Origin: Bacteroidales bacterium
GTDB taxonomy: Bacteria > Bacteroidota > Bacteroidia > Bacteroidales > WCHB1-69
Direction: 5' to 3'
DNA: 34,075 nt
Assembly: GCA_031253655.1 (NCBI GenBank)
Contig: JAIRVY010000071.1
Location: forward strand, 1-34,075
The translations under genes were made by a program, and so were the position numbers. Shown piece by piece: positions 6,833 through 14,006 of the stretch (positions within the stretch are counted from its first letter, which is position 1; each line of letters opens with the position of its first letter). A model generated the notes under the pieces. It did not search any database. It was given only the letters and a program-made list of their open reading frames with translations, and was not told the DNA's origin.

Positions 6833-7939
6833 TCAAATTCTACATATTATCACCGAGTGCCCTTTCCCCAGTCCGTCGATAATTTTCTCTACGATAAGCC
6901 CGGCGTTTTCAACACAGCGAATCATATCTTCAGAGTGGTACATTTTACTGTTTCCGTTTGCTAATGCAGTGAAATAGAGGCTAATTTGTGTCAGTGCATA
7001 CGCGGCGGTTTCAAAACGCTGTCTGTCCCAAAATGTTTCCATAATAAACAGTCTTGTGTGTTTTTTCATAGATTTTGCGGCACGGGTAAGGATACTTGTA
7101 ACCTCCTCTTCCGAGAAACAGTCTAAAAACTGACTGAGCCAAATGGCATCAAAACCTGTTGGAAATGGGGTTTTATGGTCAAGGAGATTGCAGGCGTGCC
7201 CGAATATACGATCTGCCCCTTTCTTTTTTGCCGTGTTATTTTTCATTAATTCAATCTGTTGTGGCAAATCCATAATGGTAACCTTTACGTTTTTGTCGTA
7301 ATCAACGCAACGCAGCGCCCATCTGCCTGTATTTCCGCCAACATCAAGCAGTGTTGTAGAGATGTGGTGTGCCGCGTCTCTGCATAGATTTTCAAAAACG
7401 AGTTTCAGCGCTTCATCGAAAGATTGGTCACTGTAATAGTGGTCAAATCCAAACCAGCTTTTCTGTACATTTTCAGGAAGTTGAGAGAGTCCTTCGTAAA
7501 TTGTGGGCCAGTTTCCGTAAACTTTCAATCCTTCTGGTTTTCCGCTCAGCAACGCCTCTTCTAAGTGAAACCAGCCGAGGTAGTTTACATCATGGTTGAA
7601 GTCAATATCTACTTTTACGAGGGGGTCGTTAAGTAGAAACCAACCCGCTTTAGAGCAGGTAAACTTATCCTCCTGAAAAAGCACGGTACCTATTGTGAGA
7701 GATGCTTCCAGCAAGCACTGACAGGCATATTTCGACAATTTTGTTTGTTGCGTAACTTCATCTAAAGTTAAACCATTTTTGGAATCTATGAGCATTTGCA
7801 AAATTCCGAATTTTATCATCAGGCGCGACACCTGAAAGACGATGGGACCAAATGATATTTCGTGGGCAAGCCGTTGTGCTTCTAATGCAGATTTTGTTTC
7901 TTTGGTGTAGCGTTTTTCTAAAGCAGGGAAAAGGTTCAT
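6833..7939 (-). CDS. SAM-dependent O-methyltransferase (plant-type/ASMT-like class)
   Basis: 368 residues. The N-terminal winged-helix dimerisation region (residues ~20-100: LTLDEVTQQTKLSKYACQCL) is followed by a Rossmann methyltransferase domain. The glycine-rich SAM-binding motif LLDVGGNTGRW has Asp199 and Gly205, the acidic second motif is VTIMDLP, and an aspartate/helix block (FDAIWLSQFLDCFSEEE) follows. This is the class of enzymes that methylate phenolic hydroxyls and similar groups. In a polyene-type operon, methylation of an aromatic head group is a reasonable inference, as seen with methylated aryl-polyene heads, but the sequence does not show the substrate. It lies 48 bp after the acyltransferase gene. 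Confidence 0.85.
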   Translation of the reverse strand: MNLFPALEKRYTKETKSALEAQRLAHEISFGPIVFQVSRLMIKFGILQMLIDSKNGLTLDEVTQQTKLSKYACQCLLEASLTIGTVLFQEDKFTCSKAGWFLLNDPLVKVDIDFNHDVNYLGWFHLEEALLSGKPEGLKVYGNWPTIYEGLSQLPENVQKSWFGFDHYYSDQSFDEALKLVFENLCRDAAHHISTTLLDVGGNTGRWALRCVDYDKNVKVTIMDLPQQIELMKNNTAKKKGADRIFGHACNLLDHKTPFPTGFDAIWLSQFLDCFSEEEVTSILTRAAKSMKKHTRLFIMETFWDRQRFETAAYALTQISLYFTALANGNSKMYHSEDMIRCVENAGLIVEKIIDGLGKGHSVIICRI

Positions 7940-7987
7940 GTTGGGGCAAAGCGTTATTTATTTGATTATTTGTATTTTATCATTTTT

Positions 7988-8938
7988 CTATTTCCAAAAG
8001 TCGTAATAGTTAAACCATTGTTCGGGGTATTTCCGCACCATAATCTCCAACTCCTTCACAAATTTCTGCGTCAACAACTCTGCTTTCTCTTCTTTTAATC
8101 TCTTCTCTTCCCCCTTCTCCCTTCCCCATACTTCCTTCTCCTTTCTCTCTTCTCTTATCTCACATTTCGCACCGCCTATCTCTTTCACATAAACGTTGTA
8201 AACTGAAACCGACTCTTTGATTACAAAAACAGAGAGTATAGGGATATCATAATGGACAGCGAGCGAGAAAGTTCCCATCGGGAAATCTACTTTTCCCTCT
8301 AAAAAATCACATTCCAGCGTTTTGCCGAATCCCATACTTCTATCGCACGACACACTTACTATCTCCCCATTGGTTAACACATTATTCAAAGTAAAAAGAT
8401 AAGATATATCTTCAAAAATCGGGATAACATTCACATTATTGAGGGCAAACCACTTGATTCTGTTGTTCATAACCTCTTTTGTTTCCCCGCCAAAAGCCAA
8501 TGCGTTGATTCTCTTTTTATCTTGTTTCAACAAATATCCGCATAACTCGAAATTACCCAAATGGGAACTGGCAATAATAAACCCCTTCTCTTCCTCCAAT
8601 AGCCTATAAAACAACTCATTACCTGTTGTTTTTATGGTGAAAAAATTTTTTCTTCCGGCATACACTGCAAACTTGTCCAGCATACATTGCCCAAAAATAA
8701 AGTGATTTCGGTAGGTTTTAAAGAAGGCTTTCCGTGGGGAATATCCGTGATGGTGTCTAAAATATTGATAAGTAGGCTTATAGCCTGTTCCGAACAGCAT
8801 GTAGAAAGGAACTATCCAAATTAATATGAAATAACCAATCGTTACACTAAAGAAGTGGAACAAAAACAACAAAGCTTTTTGTCCCAACTTTTTACCACCG
8901 GTAACGCCCGACCAGACTTTTTTTTTTACTTCATCCAT
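7988..8938 (-). CDS. LpxL/HtrB-like lysophospholipid acyltransferase
   Basis: 316 residues with an N-terminal membrane segment (residues ~22-50) and the LPLAT catalytic motif SSHLGNFE (His126-x4-Glu131). It belongs to the lauroyl/myristoyl acyltransferase class that attaches ACP-bound acyl chains to lipid acceptors at the inner membrane. Members are a standard part of Bacteroidota aryl-polyene clusters. Its ATG follows the stop codon of the ACP gene with no spacer, so translation is probably coupled. Near residues 255-285 there is a strongly charged low-complexity insert (EERKEKEVWGREKGEEKRLK) encoded by a purine-rich tract; it probably forms a surface loop or helix near the C-terminus. Confidence 0.87.
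   Translation of the reverse strand: MDEVKKKVWSGVTGGKKLGQKALLFLFHFFSVTIGYFILIWIVPFYMLFGTGYKPTYQYFRHHHGYSPRKAFFKTYRNHFIFGQCMLDKFAVYAGRKNFFTIKTTGNELFYRLLEEEKGFIIASSHLGNFELCGYLLKQDKKRINALAFGGETKEVMNNRIKWFALNNVNVIPIFEDISYLFTLNNVLTNGEIVSVSCDRSMGFGKTLECDFLEGKVDFPMGTFSLAVHYDIPILSVFVIKESVSVYNVYVKEIGGAKCEIREERKEKEVWGREKGEEKRLKEEKAELLTQKFVKELEIMVRKYPEQWFNYYDFWK
8082..8161. repeat. ~80-nt near-homopyrimidine tract inside the acyltransferase gene
   Basis: The plus strand is almost entirely C and T with only a few A or G interruptions (motifs CTTCTCC, CTCTTCTC). On the coding strand it is purine-rich and encodes the Glu/Lys/Arg-rich insert of the acyltransferase. Confidence 0.7.
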
Positions 8939-9187
8939 TTACGAAGCGTTCTGTTTAGACTCAATATATTCGTAAAACTGGATTAAAGTTGCCACATTTG
9001 TCATCTCTTCCGGTTTAATTTTGAAGCCGAAGTAACGTTCAACGATGACTACAACATCAACAAAATCAAGACTATCTATTCCAAGGTCATCTTTCAGTAA
9101 TGCCTCATCCACAATTTTTTTTTCTTCTATTTCCAATTCCTCTACTAAAAAATTATCTACAATTTTTTTAATTTCTTCTTTTGTCAT
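8939..9187 (-). CDS. Acyl carrier protein
   Basis: 82 residues, the usual size of an ACP. The 4'-phosphopantetheine attachment motif GIDSLD places the modified serine at Ser39, followed by the helix II acidic pattern (DFVDVVVIVE). It carries the growing acyl chain as a thioester between the ketosynthase encoded 11 bp upstream and the acyltransferases encoded downstream. It is a pathway-specific ACP rather than the fatty-acid AcpP, judged by its operon and by divergence from the strongly conserved AcpP sequence. Confidence 0.93.
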   Translation of the reverse strand: MTKEEIKKIVDNFLVEELEIEEKKIVDEALLKDDLGIDSLDFVDVVVIVERYFGFKIKPEEMTNVATLIQFYEYIESKQNAS

Positions 9188-9198
9188 ATCTATATTTG

Positions 9199-10419
9199 TT
9201 ATATTTTTTTCATAATAAGTACGCTGTTCGTTCCTCCAAATCCGAAAGAGTTGGAGAGGAAAATCTCTATGTTTTTATCTTCGCGTTTTGCAACAATATT
9301 TAATTTGGCTGAGTATTCGTCGGGAGTTTCAAAGTTAATATTTGGAGCAATAAACGAATTTTGCATCATCAGTATTGCATATAGGATTTCACTGGCTCCT
9401 GCCATCCAACATTCGTGGCCTGTCATTGATTTGGTGGAACTTATTGGTGTTTTGCTATTTCCGAATAGTTTATCTATTGCTATGGCTTCGTAGGCATCGC
9501 CTTGCGGGGTAGAAGTAGCGTGGGCATTGATATAGTGAATATCCTTAGAGGAAATATTTGCGTCTTTCATAGCGCGTTCTATGGCAATAATACTTCCGGC
9601 ATCGCTGGGTTGTGAGATATTGGCGCCGTTGGAGGAGACACCATAACCAATTATTTCTGCCAAAATGGGTGCGCCACGTTTCTTGGCATGTTCATACTCT
9701 TCAAGAATCAAGCTTGCCGCGCCTCCACTGGGTACCAATCCATCTCTGTGGGCATCAAATGGGCGGGAGGATTTATCCGGCTCATCAATTCGCATCGAGA
9801 AAGCACTCAGCGCATCGAAACTCGCCATAGAATAGAGGTTTGTTTCTTGTGCACCGCCACACAACACCAAATCTTGCATCCCGTTTTGAATAAAGAGATA
9901 CCCTAATCCGATGGCATGCGAGCCGCTGGCACAGGCAGCGCTGATGGTCATATTCACCCCTTTAAGTTTAAAAATAGTAGAGAGATTCATAGTAACAGTT
10001 GAGTTCATAGATTGAAATATGGCACCGGAACCCAGTAAGGAAGTATCTTTTTTTATACGCATCACTTCGTGGGCTTCAATAACAGGTTTTGCGGAGGAGT
10101 CGTTTCCATAGAAGATGCCCATTTCATTTTTTTCAAGGTATTCTAAATCAATTTCTGCATTTTTGAGGGCTTCCACCGTTGCCATATAAGCATATTCACC
10201 CTCTTCCGCCATCCCTATACGCAGTCGCCGGTCTAAAATTCCTTTCAGTTCGGGGCGTGGCACAATGCCGGTAAGGGGCGAGCGGTATCCGTATTCTGTG
10301 CGCAGTGGGTCGATGCCAATACCGGACTTTCCGTTATACAACGAGTGTGTAACCTCTTCAATATTAGTTCCTATACACGACCAAATGCCCAAACCTGTAA
10401 TTACAACGCGTTTTTTCAT
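9199..10419 (-). CDS. Beta-ketoacyl-ACP synthase (FabF-like KAS)
   Basis: 406 residues, full length for a KAS II-type condensing enzyme. The active-site triad is intact: Cys163 (SAACASGSHAIG), His300 (NAHATSTPQGD) and His335 (STKSMTGHE, with Lys330). It condenses malonyl-ACP with an acyl primer. It opens the 10419-4795 operon: KAS, ACP, acyltransferase, methyltransferase, hotdog, HTH-like protein, BtrH-like protein. No chain-length factor or ketoreductase is present in this window, so either those partners lie elsewhere or FAS enzymes are shared. The upstream 100 bp contains TTAATTTG, which is only a partial -7 match. Confidence 0.93.
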   Translation of the reverse strand: MKKRVVITGLGIWSCIGTNIEEVTHSLYNGKSGIGIDPLRTEYGYRSPLTGIVPRPELKGILDRRLRIGMAEEGEYAYMATVEALKNAEIDLEYLEKNEMGIFYGNDSSAKPVIEAHEVMRIKKDTSLLGSGAIFQSMNSTVTMNLSTIFKLKGVNMTISAACASGSHAIGLGYLFIQNGMQDLVLCGGAQETNLYSMASFDALSAFSMRIDEPDKSSRPFDAHRDGLVPSGGAASLILEEYEHAKKRGAPILAEIIGYGVSSNGANISQPSDAGSIIAIERAMKDANISSKDIHYINAHATSTPQGDAYEAIAIDKLFGNSKTPISSTKSMTGHECWMAGASEILYAILMMQNSFIAPNINFETPDEYSAKLNIVAKREDKNIEIFLSNSFGFGGTNSVLIMKKI

Positions 10420-10523
10420 ACTAAAACTAACACTGTTACTCTACCGCAACATATTAAAATAGTGTGCAAATTAACACAAAATTCTCTGAATTCTGTCCGG
10501 CGGGATAAAATTAGTTTTTTCTG

Positions 10524-10706
10524 TTATTCCTGATTTCGGTTATTATTACTTTGTTTCGGTGTTCGTTTTGCCTTTTTTAGGGCATCTGAAAGAATCCACT
10601 CTATTTGTCCATTGGCGCTTCGGAATTCGTCGGCAGCCCATTTTTCAACAGCTGCCAACGTATCCGAATCAATTCTAATAATAAATGACCGTCTTTCTAT
10701 TGTCAT
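10524..10706 (-). CDS. Arc-type ribbon-helix-helix protein
   Basis: 60 residues. The Arc/MetJ ribbon-helix-helix fold is visible: a beta strand (RSFIIRID), helix A (SDTLAAVEKWAADEFRS) and helix B (ANGQIEWILSDALKKAKR). Such proteins bind operators as dimers. It starts one base after the stop of the SPFH gene, so it is the last gene of a three-gene operon. In Bacteroidota a short Arc-like protein commonly follows this SPFH family. It may autoregulate the operon; no operator was identified. Confidence 0.85.
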   Translation of the reverse strand: MTIERRSFIIRIDSDTLAAVEKWAADEFRSANGQIEWILSDALKKAKRTPKQSNNNRNQE

Positions 10707-10707
10707 A

Positions 10708-11592
10708 TTAATTGTAAAGTGTTCCCGTATTTACAACCGGAGTTGCTTCTTTATCTGAAGTTAATACTACCATTAAATTGCTAGCCATGGCTGCTTTTTT
10801 GTCATCGTCTAATTCAATTACATTTTTTTCTGACAATTGTTTTAATGCTAATTCAACCATACTTACCGCGCCTTCAACAATTTTATAGCGGGCGGCAACA
10901 ATAGCCGTCGCTTGTTGTCTTTTTAACATGGCGCCGGCAATCTCCGGGGCGTACGCCAAATGACTGATACGCGCTTCAATTACTTTAATACCTGCAATTG
11001 CCAGCCGTTCCGTCAAGGCTTTTTCAAGCAATTCGTTTACCTCTTCTCCGCCTCCGCGCAACGTAATTTCAGCATGCTCATCTTCCAAATTATCATAAGA
11101 ATAGGACCCTGCCAAATTTCGAACTGCTGCGTCGCTTTGTACATTAACAAACATAATGTAGTTGTCCACATCGAAAGAGGCTTTAAAAGTATCCTCCACT
11201 TTCCATACCAATACAATTCCTATCAGAATCGGATTACCCATTTTGTCGTTTACTTTTATCGTCTCGCCGTTAATGTTTCGGGCACGCACAGAAATTTTTG
11301 CACGAACAGTAAATGGATTGAACCAGTAAAACCCATTGTTGATACAAGTTCCTTGATACTTTCCGAAAAAAGTGATTACCAAAGCCTCATTGGGCTTGAT
11401 GATGGATAGACCCAGCATCATAACTAATGCCACACCGCTAATGAGAAGCATAAACCACTGTGTTCCTGAATTTTGAGGCGTATAACCCTCAATAAGTGCC
11501 GGTACTAAAATGCCGGTAATTGTAAAAAACAACAGAATGCTTAACATCCCAAATCCGTTTTTGCCTGAAATAAATTTTTCTTTTTTTTCCAT
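10708..11592 (-). CDS. SPFH/Band 7 domain membrane protein
   Basis: 294 residues with two N-terminal hydrophobic segments (residues ~14-34 and ~47-64). An SPFH/prohibitin-like domain follows (ALVITFFGKYQGT, then VLVWKVEDTFKASFDVDNY), then a helical region with ERLAIAGIKVIEARISHLAYAPEIAGAMLKRQQA, typical of stomatin/flotillin-like proteins. Such proteins form membrane microdomain scaffolds and often sit beside proteases or transport proteins; here the partners are a PH-like membrane protein and an Arc repressor. The exact role is unknown. Confidence 0.88.
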   Translation of the reverse strand: MEKKEKFISGKNGFGMLSILLFFTITGILVPALIEGYTPQNSGTQWFMLLISGVALVMMLGLSIIKPNEALVITFFGKYQGTCINNGFYWFNPFTVRAKISVRARNINGETIKVNDKMGNPILIGIVLVWKVEDTFKASFDVDNYIMFVNVQSDAAVRNLAGSYSYDNLEDEHAEITLRGGGEEVNELLEKALTERLAIAGIKVIEARISHLAYAPEIAGAMLKRQQATAIVAARYKIVEGAVSMVELALKQLSEKNVIELDDDKKAAMASNLMVVLTSDKEATPVVNTGTLYN

Positions 11593-11593
11593 A

Positions 11594-12148
11594 TTAAATA
11601 ATTTTTGATTGGTTTTCTTTATTCATTTGTTCAATTTTTTTTAAAACAACTTCTAATTCATTCATTTTTTGTGTACCAATTAATATCTTTTTGCCATTTT
11701 TTAACTCAATTTGCAATCCTTGATTCCCTGAAATATTAAACAATCTGATTCCTGTACGGTAACTGTACTTTATTCCCCAACCTCCAAATTCTCCCAATGG
11801 AGAATAGTTTCTGACAAAAGCTTTGCTAATCTTTTCCCATTTGTAATTGCGAAAATTTAGATGGAAAGGAAAAAATCTAAAATTTATGCCTTCTTTGCTT
11901 ATTATTGTCTCAAGTTTCATTGTCAAAACTAAAATAAAGGGAAGCAGTACTGATATTAAAATAATAATAAAAACGATAATCACTCCTATATTGCTTGTAG
12001 GATTATTCCCAAAGGGAATGTCGTTGCGCAATTGTCGAATCGTACCCCATAAAGTGTAAGCAGGGATACAAAGTAGCGTTAAAAGCATTATCCAAACCCA
12101 AATCTGACGAAATTTTTGTTGCTCTGAAAAGAGATTTATTTCTTTCAT
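11594..12148 (-). CDS. Two-TM membrane protein with PH-like C-terminal domain (DUF6141-like)
   Basis: 184 residues with two transmembrane helices (about residues 15-37 and 52-78). A C-terminal beta-rich segment has the pattern of bacterial PH-like domains (ISKEGINFRFFPFHLNFR, WEKISKAFVRNY, GLQIELKNGKKILIGTQ). It is the first gene of the operon with the SPFH and Arc-like genes, one base apart. The DUF6141 assignment is from memory and uncertain. A TATTTTCG sequence about 30 bp upstream is one mismatch from the -7 consensus. Confidence 0.7.
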   Translation of the reverse strand: MKEINLFSEQQKFRQIWVWIMLLTLLCIPAYTLWGTIRQLRNDIPFGNNPTSNIGVIIVFIIILISVLLPFILVLTMKLETIISKEGINFRFFPFHLNFRNYKWEKISKAFVRNYSPLGEFGGWGIKYSYRTGIRLFNISGNQGLQIELKNGKKILIGTQKMNELEVVLKKIEQMNKENQSKII

Positions 12149-12218
12149 TTTGATATCATTTTGATAGCGCGAAAATATAATAAATTTAATATGGAAAGAA
12201 AAAATGATTATTTTCCTA

Positions 12219-12244
12219 TATTTTTGCGACTCTTTAATAAAGAG
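12219..12244 (+). promoter_or_regulatory. -7 element TATTTTTG plus adjoining 15-bp palindrome upstream of the radical SAM gene
   Basis: TATTTTTG at 12219-12226 fits TAnnTTTG exactly. The perfect palindrome CTCTTTA-A-TAAAGAG at 12230-12244 starts four bases later and overlaps the expected transcription start. This is a sensible operator position between the divergent SPFH and radical SAM operons. Confidence 0.5.
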
Positions 12245-12259
12245 ACATAATTTTTTTGT

Positions 12260-13546
12260 ATGATTTTTAAACTAATCTATCCTAAGTGGAGTAAATTGCC
12301 GGGGCAAACCACTTTTAACTTACCACCACACGGACCCGTTGTTTTTGCCGCAACTATCCCCAAAGAAGTTACTGTAAAATTCACAGACGAGAATGTGGAA
12401 ACGATAAACTTTGATGACCCTTGCGATTTTGTGGGTATCTCTATGATGCTCAGCACACAGGTAAAACGGGGCTGGGAGGTTGCTGATACCTACCGAAAAC
12501 TCGGGAAGAAAGTGATTTTTGGAGGAATTTCTACGATGTTGCACGCAGAGGAAACAATGCAACACTCAGACGCGGTGTTTTTAGGTGAAACTGAAGGAAG
12601 AATGGAAGAGGTATTTAACGATTTCAGAAACAATACTCTCAAAAAAATATATAACTTTATGGGGAAACACCCGGCCATTGAGTTAGTTGGGCCTGCCCGC
12701 AGAGATTTGTACAACAAAGACCTCTACAACCACAAAGGTGTGCAAATGGTTGATCTGTTTCATGCATCCCGTGGGTGCCGGTTCAGTTGTTATCCCTGCG
12801 CAGTTTCGTATCTGGGAGGCCGTATGTTTCGTCCGCGCCCGATGGATAAAGTGGTAGAAGAACTCGCTGCCATCGAAAACAATCGCCTGTTTATTGTGGA
12901 TAACTCATTAGCGCAGAACGATGAATGGGAAATTCAACTCTTTAAAGAGATGATTCCCTTAAAGAAAAAATGGATAAGCCATACCATTGAAGATAATCCG
13001 AAAATTCTTAACCTCGCTGCGCAAGCCGGCGCATGGTATGTGTATCAGGCTGTATATGATACTTCCGATTATATCAAAGAGAGAGTTCAACGCTACCACG
13101 ATTACGGTATCGGTGTGGAAGGAACTATTTTACTGGGACTTGACAATCAAAACGAAGATGATATTAAGCGACTTATCGATTTTCTGTTGAAAATTGACCT
13201 TGACTTAGCCGAATTTACCGTAATGACCCCCTTTCCGCACACCAAAGCCTACGACGATATGTTACGGGAAAACAGAATATTTGACACAGACTGGAACCAC
13301 TATAACGCCGGGCAGGTAGTTTTTCATCCCAAACAGATGACCGCCGATAAACTGCAGGAACTCTACGACTACGCATGGAAAACTTTCTATGCAGATGAAA
13401 CCCAGGAATCGAAAATGATGCGTCTGTTCACCAAAGTTGTTCTTCGCGAAATGGAAGATGGTACTTACCGCTCCAGAAACAGAAACTTAGTGAATAAATC
13501 GTTTGGAAAAGATGTTAGCAGATTTAAAGATTTAAAAATTCAATAG
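12260..13546 (+). CDS. B12-binding radical SAM protein
   Basis: 428 residues. The N-terminal ~145 residues resemble a cobalamin-binding Rossmann domain (CDFVGISMMLSTQVKRGWE, GKKVIFGGISTML, DAVFLGETEG). The radical SAM domain follows, with the 4Fe-4S motif CRFSCYPC (Cys-x3-Cys-x2-Cys) near residue 174, and then GTILLGLDNQNEDDI and a C-terminal region like other class B enzymes (VVFHPKQMTADKLQELYDYAW). Relatives act on lipids (HpnJ/HpnP, ladderane-type) or natural products, often as methylases or ring formers. The substrate here cannot be read. It lies on the same strand as a small unknown gene and a PaaK-like ligase. Confidence 0.85.
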   Translation: MIFKLIYPKWSKLPGQTTFNLPPHGPVVFAATIPKEVTVKFTDENVETINFDDPCDFVGISMMLSTQVKRGWEVADTYRKLGKKVIFGGISTMLHAEETMQHSDAVFLGETEGRMEEVFNDFRNNTLKKIYNFMGKHPAIELVGPARRDLYNKDLYNHKGVQMVDLFHASRGCRFSCYPCAVSYLGGRMFRPRPMDKVVEELAAIENNRLFIVDNSLAQNDEWEIQLFKEMIPLKKKWISHTIEDNPKILNLAAQAGAWYVYQAVYDTSDYIKERVQRYHDYGIGVEGTILLGLDNQNEDDIKRLIDFLLKIDLDLAEFTVMTPFPHTKAYDDMLRENRIFDTDWNHYNAGQVVFHPKQMTADKLQELYDYAWKTFYADETQESKMMRLFTKVVLREMEDGTYRSRNRNLVNKSFGKDVSRFKDLKIQ

Positions 13547-13590
13547 TTCAGTAGTTTAATTGTTTAGTAGTTTAGTAGTTTTCATAATTC
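13547..13590. repeat. Short degenerate AGTAGTTT tandem repeat
   Basis: The 78-bp gap after the radical SAM stop codon holds several copies of TAGTTTA/AGTAGTTT, a short direct repeat of the AT-rich intergenic type. No promoter is obvious. Confidence 0.55.
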
Positions 13591-13624
13591 TCAATGCCCT
13601 TATTTCTAAAAGCACCCTAGTAGC

Positions 13625-13984
13625 ATGAAAGTTCCCGAAAAATATTATGATGAAATTTTTGTTTTTGACGGTCAGTGGGGACAACCCTCTGCCTGCGGAT
13701 TGAAAATTGTTGACAAAAAAGAGAATATAATTGTAGTTGTTACTGAACTTTATCAGGATAACCCGGGCACATCGGTTACTTCTGCCGGTTTCAATTTGGC
13801 CAAACAAATATGTGAGAAAAAAGGATTAGATTTTTCAAAAATTATTTATTTAGAATGTACCCCCGACACAAACTCCGTGCTGTCGTTTTACAATGAACAG
13901 TATTTTGAAGTAACCCTTAACAAACACCAACAACCACAATATAGAAAAGTGCTAAAAGAAGAGTTAGAAAAGATGATACTATAA
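13625..13984 (+). CDS. Conserved-looking protein of unknown function
   Basis: 119 residues with no signal peptide, membrane segment or cysteine cluster. It reads as a small alpha/beta protein: strands IIVVVTEL and KIIYLECTPD, helices around SAGFNLAKQICEKKG and KVLKEELEKM, and a C-terminal KHQQPQYRKVL. I do not recognise the family. It lies 78 bp after the radical SAM gene and 22 bp before the PaaK-like ligase gene, on the same strand, so it probably belongs to their pathway. Confidence 0.7.
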   Translation: MKVPEKYYDEIFVFDGQWGQPSACGLKIVDKKENIIVVVTELYQDNPGTSVTSAGFNLAKQICEKKGLDFSKIIYLECTPDTNSVLSFYNEQYFEVTLNKHQQPQYRKVLKEELEKMIL

Positions 13985-14006
13985 ACCCTTATTATCAAAG
14001 CGATTT

